DNA from: Hymenobacter cyanobacteriorum | GTDB lineage: Bacteria > Bacteroidota > Bacteroidia > Cytophagales > Hymenobacteraceae | DNA: 64,000 bases | Direction: 5' to 3' | Assembly (NCBI RefSeq): GCF_022631375.1 | Contig: NZ_JALBGC010000002.1 | Coordinates: 806,001-870,000 of the forward strand | In this document: one piece after another, positions 43,883-52,910 of the stretch | Numbering within the stretch: the stretch's first letter is position 1 | How the letters are laid out: every line of letters starts with the position of its first letter | Made by a program: the position numbers and the translations under genes | The notes under the pieces: model-generated | Databases searched by the model: none | Told to the model about the DNA's origin: nothing | Seen by the model: only the letters and a program-made list of their open reading frames with translations

Positions 43883-45130
43883 GTGGATATTTTCGACCGG
43901 ATTTCGGCGAACCGCGGCCCGCTTGGCTCGCACTCGCACTACGCCCACGGCTACTTCACCTTCCCCAAGCTCGAAGGTGAAATCAACCCCCGCATGCAAT
44001 TCCGCGGCAAAACGGTGCTGACCTGGAGCCTGAACAACTACCTGGGCCTGGCCAATCACCCCGAAGTGCGGCAGGCCGACATCGACGGCGCCACCGACTA
44101 CGGCATGGCTTACCCGATGGGTGCCCGCATCATGAGCGGCAACTCGACCAACCACGAGCGCCTCGAAAATGAGCTGGCCGACTTCGTGCACAAGCCCAGC
44201 GCCCTGCTCCTCAACTTTGGCTACCAGGGCGTGGTGAGCATCATCGACGCGCTGGTGGGCCGCCACGACGTGATTGTGTACGACGCCGAGTCGCACGCCT
44301 GCATCATCGACGGCGTGCGCCTGCACCAGGGCAAGCGCTTCGTGTTTCCGCACAACGACATTGCCAACCTCGAAAAGCAACTTGAGCGCGCCAAGCGCAT
44401 GACCGACGAAACCGGCGGCGGCATTCTGGTGATTACCGAAGGCATGTTCGGCATGTCGGGCAACCTCGGCAAGCTGCGCGAAATCGTGGAACTGAAGAAG
44501 AAATTCGACTTCCGCATCTTCGTCGACGACGCGCACGGCTTCGGCACGCTGGGCCCCACGGGCGCCGGAACGGCCGAACATTTGGGCTGCACCGAGGGCG
44601 TAGACCTGATTTTTTACACCTTCGCCAAGAGCATGGCCAGCATCGGCGCGTTCGTGGCCGGGCCCGAAAGCGTTATTGAATATTTGCGTTACAACATGCG
44701 CAGCCAGATTTTCGCCAAATCGCTGCCCATGCCCCTCGTAATCGGCGCGCTGAAGCGCCTGGAGCTGATTCGCAACCACCCCGAGTACCGCGAAAACCTC
44801 TGGACCGTGGTGCGCGCCCTGCAAAGCGGCCTAAAGGAAAAAGGCTTCAACATCGGCACCACCGAATCGCCGGTGACGCCCGTGTTCCTGAACGGCGAAA
44901 TTCCCGACGCAACGGCCCTAACCTTCGATTTACGCGAGAATCACGGCATTTTCTGCTCCATTGTGGTGTATCCGGTGGTGCCCAAGGGCGTGATTATGCT
45001 GCGCCTGATTCCGACGGCCGTGCACACGCTGGCCGACGTGCAGGAAACGATTGCAGCCTTTGAAACCGTGGCCACCAAGCTCGACAAAGGCCTTTACAGC
45101 AAAGCGCCCGCCGCGCAGCAAACGGCCTAA
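43883..45130 (+). CDS. Alpha-oxoamine synthase (serine palmitoyltransferase-like)
   Basis: 415 residues, a PLP enzyme of the KBL/SPT family. Seen: NNYLGLANHPEVRQADIDGA, MGARIMSGNSTNHERLENEL, DAESHACIIDGVRLHQGKRF, the Asp-His pair in FVDDAHGFGTLG, and the Lys249 that would hold PLP in TFAKSMASIGAF. In Bacteroidota this subfamily condenses serine with an acyl-CoA for sphingolipids, but 2-amino-3-ketobutyrate CoA ligase is the closest alternative. The GTG at 43883 gives the family start MDIFDRI. Terminator at 45152. Confidence 0.82.
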   Translation: MDIFDRISANRGPLGSHSHYAHGYFTFPKLEGEINPRMQFRGKTVLTWSLNNYLGLANHPEVRQADIDGATDYGMAYPMGARIMSGNSTNHERLENELADFVHKPSALLLNFGYQGVVSIIDALVGRHDVIVYDAESHACIIDGVRLHQGKRFVFPHNDIANLEKQLERAKRMTDETGGGILVITEGMFGMSGNLGKLREIVELKKKFDFRIFVDDAHGFGTLGPTGAGTAEHLGCTEGVDLIFYTFAKSMASIGAFVAGPESVIEYLRYNMRSQIFAKSLPMPLVIGALKRLELIRNHPEYRENLWTVVRALQSGLKEKGFNIGTTESPVTPVFLNGEIPDATALTFDLRENHGIFCSIVVYPVVPKGVIMLRLIPTAVHTLADVQETIAAFETVATKLDKGLYSKAPAAQQTA

Positions 45131-45151
45131 AACAGCCCGCCAAGGCACATT

Positions 45152-45192
45152 GCGCCGGCTGCCCGCGAGGGTAACCGGCGCTTTTGTTTTTG
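45152..45192 (+). terminator. Terminator after alpha-oxoamine synthase
   Basis: GCGCCGG (45152-45158) with CCGGCGC (45175-45181), then TTTTGTTTTT. Confidence 0.8.
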
Positions 45193-45301
45193 AACAATTC
45201 TAAGCTAAGGGCTTTAGCGCTACTCGCTGCAAATGGGGTTTTTCAAGTCAAAATCGGCCTCTGAAAGCAGGGGAGGGGGTTTTTAAAAAAATGGGAAAAA
45301 G

Positions 45302-45331
45302 TTGCTTGCATTTGAAATCCCTGTATATTAG
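45302..45331 (+). promoter_or_regulatory. Probable promoter of the histone-like gene
   Basis: TTG (45302-45304), 19 bases, TATATTAG (45324-45331), a near match to the -7 consensus. The leader of about 50 bases has little G. Confidence 0.5.
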
Positions 45332-45385
45332 GGCCGGCTTAACACCACCAACCATTCATTTTTCACCCCCAAACCACAACCCCCA

Positions 45386-45661
45386 ATGAACAATTTCAGC
45401 AAACTGAAAGACCTCGTGATGTCGCTCGAAGACGATTTCTCGAAATTCTACGACAAGCAGAACGCCGCTGCCGGCACCCGCGTGCGCAAAGGCATGCAGG
45501 AGCTGAAGACGATGGCTCAGGAGTTCCGCACCGAGGTACAGAACACCAAGAACTCGGCTGCTGCTTCGGCCGCTCCGGCTGCTAAAAAAGCGGCTCCGGC
45601 TGCCAAGAAGGCTGCTGCTCCGGCCGCTGCCAAGAAGGCTGCTCCTGCCAAGAAGAAGTAA
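45386..45661 (+). CDS. Histone H1-like DNA-binding protein
   Basis: 91 residues. The first 58 (FSKLKDLVMSLEDDFSKFYD, then AGTRVRKGMQELKTMAQEFR) match the short histone H1-like proteins of Bacteroidota. The tail from about 59 is nearly all Ala, Lys and Pro (AAKKAAPAAKKAAAPAA), like the C-terminal tail of eukaryotic H1. It is expected to bind DNA without sequence preference. Tail length varies between strains because of its repeats. Terminator follows. Confidence 0.85.
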   Translation: MNNFSKLKDLVMSLEDDFSKFYDKQNAAAGTRVRKGMQELKTMAQEFRTEVQNTKNSAAASAAPAAKKAAPAAKKAAAPAAAKKAAPAKKK

Positions 45662-45711
45662 TCACGGATTCGTCGGATTCTTTCCGGATTCGAGGGATTT
45701 TGTAGATAACG

Positions 45712-45745
45712 AAAAAGGCCCCGCTTTTTGGCGGGGCCTTTTTTT
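45712..45745. terminator. Terminator after histone-like gene
   Basis: AAAAAGGCCCCGC (45712-45724), loop TTTTTG, GCGGGGCC (45731-45738), seven T. Bidirectional in form; tyrS converges on it. Confidence 0.9.
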
Positions 45746-45764
45746 GTGGGGTGTATTTGAACAG

Positions 45765-45843
45765 GTAGGGTGCGGGGCTAGCCCCCGCCCGTCATCTGCC
45801 AGAACCGTTGTTACGGCGGGCGGGGGCTAGCCCCGCACCCTAC
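45765..45843. repeat. Perfect inverted repeat, GCGGGGCTAGCCCCCGCCCG family (copy 1)
   Basis: 27-base arms (45765-45791 and 45817-45843). The tyrS stop codon (45840-45842) lies in the right arm. The same kind of element is at 60406. Confidence 0.94.
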
Positions 45844-47150
45844 ACCAGTTCCACCAGGAAGTAGTTCTTCTTGCCTTTCTGCACCACGAGGTACTTATCG
45901 GCCAGGTGTTTCAACGCGGCCACTGGCGCATCGGGCGCGGCTACTTTCTCGCGGTTGATGCTCACGCCGCCGGCCTGAATCATTTTGCGGGCTTCGCCTT
46001 TGGAGGGGAAGATTTTGTGCAGGGTGAAGTCGCTCAGGAAAGTGGCAGCGTTGAGCTCGGTCATTTCATCGCGCAGCACGCGCAAGTGCGGTACGCCGGC
46101 GAATACATCGAGCAGGGTGGCTTCGTCGAGCGAGGCGAGGTCGCCGCCGCCGAAGAGAACCTGCGAGGCAGCAATGGCGGCTTCGGTGGCTTCGGCCGAG
46201 TGTACGCGGGTGGTGACATCGGCGGCCAGGGCTTTCTGCAGGATGCGCAAGTGCGGGGCGGCCGCATGCTCGGCTTCGATGGCTTCGATTTCTTCCTTAC
46301 TCAGCAGCGTGAACACTCGGATGAGGCGCGGCGCATCGGCATCGGCCGAGTTCAGGAAGAACTGGTAGAACTGGTAGGGCGAGGTGAGTTTGGGGTCGAG
46401 CCAGACGGTGCCGGTTTCGGACTTGCCGTATTTGGTGCCGTCGGCTTTGGTGATGAGCTGGCCGGTGAGGGCGTAGGCTTTGGCTTCGCGCTCGTCGGCG
46501 TTGGCGAGGCGGCGGATGAGCTCGGTGCCGGTGGTGATGTTGCCCCACTGGTCGCTGGCGCCCATTTGCAGGGTGCAGCCGAGGGTTTTGTTGAGGTGCA
46601 CGAAGTCGTAGCCCTGCAGCAGCTGGTAGCTGAACTCGGTGTAGCTGATGCCGCTGCTGTCGCCGTCCTCGCCGCCGCCGATGCGGCGCTTCACCGAATC
46701 CTTGGCCATCATGTAGTTTACCGTGAGGTGCTTACCTACCTCGCGCAGAAACTCCAGGAAACCGAAGTTTTTGAACCAGTCGTAGTTGTTCACCACCAGC
46801 GCGCCGGTGGGGCCTTCGGTGAAGTCCAAGAACTTCTCTAATTGGGCCTGAATGCCGGCCTGGTTGTGGCGCAGGGTGGTTTCGTCGAGCAGATTGCGCT
46901 CGGCCGACTTGCCGCTGGGGTCGCCAATCATGCCGGTGGCGCCGCCCACGAGGGCCAGCGGGCGGTGGCCGGCGCGCTGCAGGTGCACCAGCAGCATGAT
47001 GGTGGCCAGGTTGCCGATGTGCAGCGAGGCGGCCGTGGGGTCGAAGCCGATGTAGCCGGTGATGGGCGCGTTAGCGGCGAGGTGTTCAGCGGTGCCGGGC
47101 ATGGCGTCGTGAAACATGCCGCGCCAGGTCAGTTCTTCAATCAGGGACAT
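45840..47150 (-). CDS. tyrS: Tyrosyl-tRNA synthetase
   Basis: 436 residues. Class I motifs: HIGN (HIGH) in [12 protein letters not shown], and KFGKSETGT (KMSKS). [12 protein letters not shown] and the Tyr-pocket [13 protein letters not shown] are typical. The C-terminal S4-like domain ([18 protein letters not shown]) binds the tRNA. The last base pairs and stop come from the inverted repeat at 45765. A -7 box TACCTTTG lies upstream on the minus strand at 47236-47243. Confidence 0.96.
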   Translation of the reverse strand: MSLIEELTWRGMFHDAMPGTAEHLAANAPITGYIGFDPTAASLHIGNLATIMLLVHLQRAGHRPLALVGGATGMIGDPSGKSAERNLLDETTLRHNQAGIQAQLEKFLDFTEGPTGALVVNNYDWFKNFGFLEFLREVGKHLTVNYMMAKDSVKRRIGGGEDGDSSGISYTEFSYQLLQGYDFVHLNKTLGCTLQMGASDQWGNITTGTELIRRLANADEREAKAYALTGQLITKADGTKYGKSETGTVWLDPKLTSPYQFYQFFLNSADADAPRLIRVFTLLSKEEIEAIEAEHAAAPHLRILQKALAADVTTRVHSAEATEAAIAASQVLFGGGDLASLDEATLLDVFAGVPHLRVLRDEMTELNAATFLSDFTLHKIFPSKGEARKMIQAGGVSINREKVAAPDAPVAALKHLADKYLVVQKGKKNYFLVELV

Positions 47151-47159
47151 GGAATTGTC

Positions 47160-47319
47160 GGGACTTAGGGTCTTGGGGACTTAAGGACTTGGTTTTGGGT
47201 ATGCGCCCGAAAACCGGCCACTATTAATAAGTAGGCAAAGGTAGGGCGGGGGGTAGGCAAGGCCTAATTTTGCGGCCGGGTCGAAACCAAGTCCCCAAGT
47301 ACCCAAGACCCCAAGTCCC
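47160..47319. repeat. Word-repeat inverted repeat before holA
   Basis: The left arm 47160-47196 and right arm 47284-47319 are complementary with gaps, in AAGTCCCC/GGGGACTT words of 7-9 bases. The 87-base spacer holds divergent promoter boxes: TACCTTTG on minus (47243-47236) and TAATTTTG on plus (47265-47272). The right arm ends six bases before the holA ATG. Confidence 0.8.
47236..47272. promoter_or_regulatory. Divergent -7 boxes for tyrS and holA
   Basis: TACCTTTG on the minus strand (47243-47236) points to tyrS; TAATTTTG on the plus strand (47265-47272) points to holA. -33 boxes are not at ideal spacing. Confidence 0.45.
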
Positions 47320-47325
47320 TTTCCC

Positions 47326-48387
47326 ATGCCCCAACTCGAAGCCGACACGATACTTAAGCAGCTGCAGCAGCGGCAGTTTCAGCCCGTGTATTTTTTGCAG
47401 GGCGAGGAGCCGTACTACATCGATGTGGTGGCCGACCTGATTGAAAAAACGGCCCTGGCCGAGCACGAGCGCAGTTTCAACCAGGTGGTGGTGTATGGCA
47501 AGGACGTGGACGTAACGGCCATTCTGGGTCAGGCCAAACGGTTTCCAATGATGGCCGAGCGCAGCGTCGTCATCGTGAAAGAAGCCCAGACGGTGGCCGA
47601 CCTGGAGCAGGAGCGGAGCTGGCCTTTTCTGGAGGCCTACCTGAAAAACCCGCTGCCGAGCACCGTGCTGGTGTTCTGCTACAAGCACAAAATGCTGGAC
47701 TCGCGCAAGAAGCTGGGCAAGCTGCTGGCGGGCAAAGACTCGCCCGCCGTGCTGATGACCAGCAAGAAGCTCTACGACAACCAGGTGCCGCAGTGGCTCA
47801 CGGCCAACGTGCGCAGCCGCGGCCAGCAGATAACCGGGCAGGCTACCGCTATGCTGGCCGAGTACATCGGGGCCGATTTGGGCCGGCTGGCTAATGAGGT
47901 CGACAAGCTGACGCTGAACCTGAAGCCCGGCCAGCCCATCGACGAGGAACTGGTGCAGCGCATGGTGGGCATCAGCAAGGACTACAACATCTTCGAGCTA
48001 CAGAAGGCGCTGGTGCAGCGCGACATCCTCAAGGCCAACCGCATTCTCGCCTACTTCGCCGCCAACCCCAAGGCCAACCCGCTCATTCCGAATCTGACGC
48101 TGCTGTTTAACTTCTTCAGCAAGCTGCTGGTGCTGCACCAGGCCGGCCCCAACCCGCCCGATGGCGTGTTCAAGAGCCTGGGCATCATGAATAGCTTTGC
48201 CCAGAAAGAGTACCAGCAGGCGCTGCGCGTGTTCCCGGCCGAGCGGGTGGTGGGCCTGATTCACTCCATCAGAAGGGCCGATGCGCAGAGCAAGGGCATC
48301 GAAAGCGGCTCGATGGACGACGCCGAAATTCTGCGGGAACTGGTGTGGCTGATTCTGCACAACGTGCCGGCTGGGGTGCTGCAATAA
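47326..48387 (+). CDS. holA: DNA polymerase III subunit delta
   Basis: 353 residues, normal length. FQPVYFLQGEEPYYIDVVAD, ILGQAKRFPMMAERSVVIVK, and the second half with LANEVDKLTLNLKPGQPID and ISKDYNIFELQKALVQRDI follow HolA. It is the clamp-opening wrench of the loader. The first ATG lies six bases after the word repeat. No P-loop, as expected for delta. Confidence 0.93.
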   Translation: MPQLEADTILKQLQQRQFQPVYFLQGEEPYYIDVVADLIEKTALAEHERSFNQVVVYGKDVDVTAILGQAKRFPMMAERSVVIVKEAQTVADLEQERSWPFLEAYLKNPLPSTVLVFCYKHKMLDSRKKLGKLLAGKDSPAVLMTSKKLYDNQVPQWLTANVRSRGQQITGQATAMLAEYIGADLGRLANEVDKLTLNLKPGQPIDEELVQRMVGISKDYNIFELQKALVQRDILKANRILAYFAANPKANPLIPNLTLLFNFFSKLLVLHQAGPNPPDGVFKSLGIMNSFAQKEYQQALRVFPAERVVGLIHSIRRADAQSKGIESGSMDDAEILRELVWLILHNVPAGVLQ

Positions 48388-48444
48388 CGCTTGGGGCCGA
48401 CGCGCCGTACAAGGCGGGTATTTCACCCTAATTTGGTTTCACTC

Positions 48445-48648
48445 ATGAGCGATTCTCCTAGCGGCACCTTCGGGGGCCTTCTTTCCGGCCTGTTCGGCGG
48501 CCGTACCAACGACGATGGCAGCCGCGCCTCCGGCTCTACTTCGGGCAAACTGGTCAAAGGCGCTTTGCTGGCGGCCGGTGCTGCCTATCTATACAAGCGC
48601 TACAAGGCCGGCAATTTGAACGTGCCGGGCATCGCGCCCAAGCAATAA
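48445..48648 (+). CDS. Small Gly-rich protein of unknown function
   Basis: 67 residues. MSDSPSGTFGGLLSGLFGGR, then a hydrophobic helix GALLAAGAAYLYKRYKAGN. It could be a small membrane-associated protein. The ATG at 48445 is chosen; a -7-like TAATTTGG is 13 bases before. A strong terminator follows, supporting expression. Confidence 0.6.
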   Translation: MSDSPSGTFGGLLSGLFGGRTNDDGSRASGSTSGKLVKGALLAAGAAYLYKRYKAGNLNVPGIAPKQ

Positions 48649-48668
48649 ACTGGCGTCAGCCGGTTTAG

Positions 48669-48706
48669 AAAAAGCCCCGCCAACGGTTGTTGGCGGGGCT
48701 TTTTTA
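48669..48706. terminator. Terminator after the small protein gene
   Basis: AAAAAGCCCCGCCAAC (48669-48684), loop GGTT, exact complement 48689-48704, then T. Also serves the convergent DUF4136 gene. Confidence 0.93.
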
Positions 48707-48777
48707 TTGATTCAAAGACTCACTACTGCTCTGTTCAGTGCGTGGAGGGCATTATGAGTGTTTGATAGAGCAAGCAC

Positions 48778-49317
48778 CTACCGCACGGGCGGCACCGGAT
48801 ACTTCTCAAATAAAGCTGCTACGGCGTCATCAATGCGCTTGGTGAGTTTGGCTGCATTGGGGGTGAGAATGCTTTTCACGGCTCCTTGCCAGATGAGTTC
48901 CTGGTGGGCCGCGTCGACTACTTCCACTGTTGCGGTCCCTTCCTCGTAGTGGCCCACTACCACGTCCTGGCTCTGCCAGTGGTAGTTGCGCTGGCCAATA
49001 TAAAGCGGCGCATCGCGCAGGGTGGTTTCACGGGTTTGCACCTTGTCCTGGGTCACCACGCCGATGTTCACCAGCAGGTCAGGCGAATCGGACTGCTGGT
49101 AGCCGCGCCGCTGCATTTCGTGGCTGATGGCTTGCTTAAGGGTTTCGATGCCCGTGCCCAGACCCTGGAAAGCGGCCCCGTTGCGGGCGGTCACATCCAT
49201 AAAATTATAGGTTTTGTAGGCGCGGAAATCTACGTTTGGCTTTTGCTCGGTGCGCTGGACCTGTTCGGAAGCACAAGCTGTGAGGCCCAATAAGAGTGCA
49301 AGAAGCAAGGTTTTCAT
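48778..49317 (-). CDS. DUF4136 lipoprotein
   Basis: 179 residues. MKTLLLALLLGLTACASEQV has the lipobox LTAC, so the protein is a membrane lipoprotein. The body fits DUF4136: FRAYKTYNFMDVTARNG, EMQRRGYQQSDSPDLLVNIG and TVEVVDAAHQELIWQGAVKS. These envelope proteins have no known activity. Start ATG at 49315-49317 chosen over TTG at 49321-49323. Confidence 0.88.
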   Translation of the reverse strand: MKTLLLALLLGLTACASEQVQRTEQKPNVDFRAYKTYNFMDVTARNGAAFQGLGTGIETLKQAISHEMQRRGYQQSDSPDLLVNIGVVTQDKVQTRETTLRDAPLYIGQRNYHWQSQDVVVGHYEEGTATVEVVDAAHQELIWQGAVKSILTPNAAKLTKRIDDAVAALFEKYPVPPVR

Positions 49318-49620
49318 AAGCAATGGGTGATGCGTTGACTGCGTACGTATACGCCCGGCGATGCCGGGAGGCTGGGGGCGGCTTATTAGCGCGGCATATT
49401 AGTGAAGCAGCCAAGCCAGGCCGACCATGTTTTAGGTGCAGTTGTGAACTCCTGGCAGCCACTAAATGGGGGACAGATATGACCATGTCATAACCCTAAA
49501 GTGACGGCATTACGGCAATGAAAACCGGCCTTTCCACGTTGCCGGGGCAACCTACGGGCATTTATCGCTACTTTTGGCGAGTTCCCGGGCCCGGTGCGGC
49601 CCTCCACGCAAGGACATTTC
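49318..49620. other. Intergenic region with palindrome and -7 box
   Basis: About 300 bases between divergent genes. It holds CCCGGC-GAT-GCCGGG (49354-49368), TATGAC-CAT-GTCATA (49478-49492, a 15-base palindrome that could be an operator), and the -7 box TACTTTTG (49569-49576), about 45 bases before the TPR gene. No coding region was seen. Confidence 0.5.
49569..49576 (+). promoter_or_regulatory. -7 box (TACTTTTG) for the large TPR gene
   Basis: A full TAnnTTTG match. The nearest TTG (49539-49541) is 27 bases upstream, a little too far. Confidence 0.5.
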
Positions 49621-52600
49621 ATGAAGCTATTCCCGAGGCTGGCGCTGGCCGCCGCCCTGAGCGCCGCTGCCCCCGTGGCCGCCTACGCCCAGCAAACCCA
49701 GGTTTTTGCCGCCGACGAACGGCACTTTCAGGAAGGATTGGAGCTGTTTGACCGCGGCCAGTACGGGGCCGCCCAGGAAGCCTTTCGGGCCTACCTGGCC
49801 ATTGAGCCGGTGCGCGCCGGCCAGGCCGGCCCCGCCGCCACCGACCGCACCGCCGACGCCGAGTACTACTACGCCGTGAGCGGCCTCTACCTTTCGCACC
49901 CCGATGCCGAGGGCCTGATTCTGGATTTCGCCGCCCACCACCCGGCCCACCCGCGCGCCGCCGTGGCTTACTTCGAGCTGGGCAAGTTCTACTTCGACCA
50001 GAAGAACTACGAGGCTGCCATTCGCTACTTCACCAAGGTAGCGCCCGACAACCTGAGCAACGACCAGCGCGCCGAGTCCGATTTCAAGCTGGCCTACAGC
50101 TACTTCGAGCAGAAAGACTACGAGAAAGCCCGTCTGCTGTTTGACCGCAATAAGCAGGTACAGAGCCAGTACAAGTACGCCAGCTCGTACTACGCCGGCT
50201 ACCTGGCTTACCGCGCCGGCGACTACGCCGCCGCCCGCACCGACCTGAGCGTGGCCGAGCAAAACGACGCCTACAAGCCCGTGGTGCCGGCCATCATGAC
50301 GCAGATTTACTACAAGGAAGGCAACTACGACGGCCTGATTGCCTACGCCGGCAAGGCCCTGCAGCAGACCCCGCCGCCGCAGAACGCCGACGAAATCCAG
50401 TTGCTGCTCGGCGATGCCTACTATCAGAAGGAGCAATACAAGGAGGCCGCCGAGAACTTCGACAAGTACGCCGTGCTGCACAAGGGCCGCATCGAGCCCG
50501 CGCTACAGTACAAGATTGGCTTTGCCAACTACAAGATGGGCGACTTCAAGGGGGCCATTGCCAGCCTGAAGAACGTGGCCGTGCTGCGCGACTCGCTGGG
50601 CCAGAATGCCGCCTACCATTTGGGCCTGAGCTACATCCAGACGGGCCAGAAGCGCGAGGCCGTGACGGCCTTCGAAGCCGCTCGCCAGAGCACCTTCGAC
50701 AAAGCTGTGGCCGAAAACGCCACTCTGAAACTGGGTCAGGTGCAGTACGAGCTGGGCAACCTGCCCGAAACCATTGCTGTGCTGCGCGATTTCCGCAAGC
50801 GTTTCCCGCGCTCGAAAAACCAGCCGGTGGTGGACGACTTGCTGAGCAATAGCTTCCTATCGAGCACCGACTACGCCCAGGCGCTGGCTTACCTCGAAGG
50901 CATCGACGACCGCAGCGACAAGCTGAACGCCACCTACCAGCGCGTAGCTTACGCCCAGGCCGCCACGCTCTACAACAACGGCAACTATGCCCAGGCGCTG
51001 CCGCTGCTGGATAAGTCGCTGAAATTCCCGGCCGACGACGGCCTGCGCGCCGCCGCCCAGGTGCTACGCGGCGAGATTTTCAGCGTGGGCCAGCAGTATC
51101 CCGATGCCATCACGGCCTACGCCGCGGCTGCCCGCTCGGCCCGGCAGGGTGGCGTGAGCCCCGAGGAAGCCGACTTCGAGCAGAAGGCCCGCTACGGCCT
51201 GGGCTACGCCTACTACAACACCAAGCAGTACGACCGCGCCCGCTCGCAGTTCCAGGCCTTCCTGAACGACACCGACGCCAAGCCGTCGGACATCAACTAT
51301 TACGATGCTACTCTGCGGCTGGCCGACACCTATTACGTCGCCAAAACCTACCCGCAGGCCCTCACGCTGTACGACAAAGTCATCCAGGCCAATGCGGCCG
51401 ACAAAGACTACGCCTACTACCAGAAGGGCCGCACGCTGGGCGCTATGGGCCGCCGCGACGAAGCCAGCAGCACCCTGGCCGCGCTGCTCAAAACCAGCCC
51501 CAACTCGCGCTACGCCGAAGACGCCGTGTTCCAGCAAGCCCAGCTTTCGTTTGAGGCGGGCGACTACCAGCCGGCCGCCACGGGCTTCTCGAAGCTGATT
51601 GATAATCGGCCAAACAGCCCGCTCATTCCGCAGGCGCTGCAGAAGCGCGGCGTGTCCTACGCCAACCTGGAACAGCAGGACAAGGCCGTGGCCGACTTCC
51701 AGCGCGTGCTCACCGAGTATCCGCGCAGCGAGGCCGCTTCGCAGGCCCTGTACAGCCTGCAGGAAAGCCTCACCGCCCTCGGCCGTACCGAAGAGTTCGA
51801 TGCCGCACTGGCCGGCTTCAAAGCCCAGAACCCCGACAGCAAGGCCACCGAGAGCGTGGAATTCGAAGCCGCGAAGTCGCTGTATCTGGCTGAGAAATAC
51901 CAGCCCGCCATTCTGCGCCTGGAGTCGTACTTGAAGCAGTACCCGCAGTCGGCGCTGGGTGCGGATGCCCGGTTCTTCCTGGCCGATTCGTACCTGAAAA
52001 CCGGTGACCGTCAGCAGGGCCTGACCCGCCTGCGCGCCGTGGTGGAAGAGGGCAAATCGGAGTTTGTGAACCGCGCCGTGGGCCGCCTGGCTGACCTGGA
52101 GTTCGAGAATAAGAATTACGCCGCCGCCGCCAAGCTTTACGAGCGCCTGCGCGGGGCCAGCACCAACCGCCGCGAAGTGGCCAACGCCACCCTCGGCCAG
52201 ATGCGCAGCCTGTTTGAAAGCGCTGACTACGCCGGCACCCGCCGCGTGGCCGAAGAGCTGCGCGCCCAGGCCGGCGCCACCGCCAACGCCACCAACGCCG
52301 CGTTGCTCTACCTCGGCAAAGCCAGCCTGCGCACCGACCAGCTCGACCAGGCCGCCACCGAGCTGACAGCCGCCGTAGCCGCCGCGCCCAACGATATCAA
52401 CGGGGCCGAAGCCCAGTATTACCTGGCCGAAACTTTCTTCAAGCAGAAGAAAAACGACGAAGCCAAAGCCGCCGCGCTCAAGCTGAACTCCGATTTCAGT
52501 AACTACTCGCTGTGGCTGGGCCGCGCTTTCCTGCTGGTGGCTGACATCTACGCCTCGGAGGGCGACAACTTCCAGGCCCGCGGCACGCTGAACTCGCTTA

Positions 52601-52875
52601 TCGACAACAACTTCCCGGTGCCGGAGGTGCTCGAAGCCGCCAAGCAGCGCCTCAAAACGCTGGGCGCCGACCAGCCCGATGAAGCCACCGAGCCGGCCCC
52701 CACCAAAAAGCCCCCGGTGAAAGCCCCCGTGAAAGCGCCAACCAAGGCCCCGGCCAAAACCGCCGCCCCGGCCACCACTAAGCCGGCTACCACCCCGGCT
52801 AAGGGCAAAACCGCCGTGCCTCGCACCAACCTGCGCGGCAACACCACCGCCCCGGCCGACACCACCCAACGCTAG
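49621..52875 (+). CDS. Large exported TPR protein of the TonB cluster
   Basis: 1084 residues. A signal peptide (MKLFPRLALAAALSAAAPVA) is followed by about 20 TPR or TPR-like units, often with the pattern YYLGLSYIQTG or AYHLGLSYIQTGQKREAVTA. The C-terminus (about 1020-1084) is Pro/Ala/Lys/Thr-rich. In Bacteroidota a long TPR protein often precedes a TonB-type receptor and the ExbBD-TonB genes, as here, so it is probably a periplasmic scaffold of that envelope system. ATG at 49621 begins the signal peptide. Ends 35 bases before the barrel gene. Confidence 0.88.
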   Translation: MKLFPRLALAAALSAAAPVAAYAQQTQVFAADERHFQEGLELFDRGQYGAAQEAFRAYLAIEPVRAGQAGPAATDRTADAEYYYAVSGLYLSHPDAEGLILDFAAHHPAHPRAAVAYFELGKFYFDQKNYEAAIRYFTKVAPDNLSNDQRAESDFKLAYSYFEQKDYEKARLLFDRNKQVQSQYKYASSYYAGYLAYRAGDYAAARTDLSVAEQNDAYKPVVPAIMTQIYYKEGNYDGLIAYAGKALQQTPPPQNADEIQLLLGDAYYQKEQYKEAAENFDKYAVLHKGRIEPALQYKIGFANYKMGDFKGAIASLKNVAVLRDSLGQNAAYHLGLSYIQTGQKREAVTAFEAARQSTFDKAVAENATLKLGQVQYELGNLPETIAVLRDFRKRFPRSKNQPVVDDLLSNSFLSSTDYAQALAYLEGIDDRSDKLNATYQRVAYAQAATLYNNGNYAQALPLLDKSLKFPADDGLRAAAQVLRGEIFSVGQQYPDAITAYAAAARSARQGGVSPEEADFEQKARYGLGYAYYNTKQYDRARSQFQAFLNDTDAKPSDINYYDATLRLADTYYVAKTYPQALTLYDKVIQANAADKDYAYYQKGRTLGAMGRRDEASSTLAALLKTSPNSRYAEDAVFQQAQLSFEAGDYQPAATGFSKLIDNRPNSPLIPQALQKRGVSYANLEQQDKAVADFQRVLTEYPRSEAASQALYSLQESLTALGRTEEFDAALAGFKAQNPDSKATESVEFEAAKSLYLAEKYQPAILRLESYLKQYPQSALGADARFFLADSYLKTGDRQQGLTRLRAVVEEGKSEFVNRAVGRLADLEFENKNYAAAAKLYERLRGASTNRREVANATLGQMRSLFESADYAGTRRVAEELRAQAGATANATNAALLYLGKASLRTDQLDQAATELTAAVAAAPNDINGAEAQYYLAETFFKQKKNDEAKAAALKLNSDFSNYSLWLGRAFLLVADIYASEGDNFQARGTLNSLIDNNFPVPEVLEAAKQRLKTLGADQPDEATEPAPTKKPPVKAPVKAPTKAPAKTAAPATTKPATTPAKGKTAVPRTNLRGNTTAPADTTQR

Positions 52876-52910
52876 CCGCGGTGCCTCTTATCATTGAAAA
52901 CTCCCTGCTG

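Noticed and set aside
51064..52869. 601-codon open frame on the minus strand opposite the large TPR gene
   Set aside because: Same cause: the plus-strand TPR pattern is clear and the antisense product is low-complexity Gly/Val/Leu.
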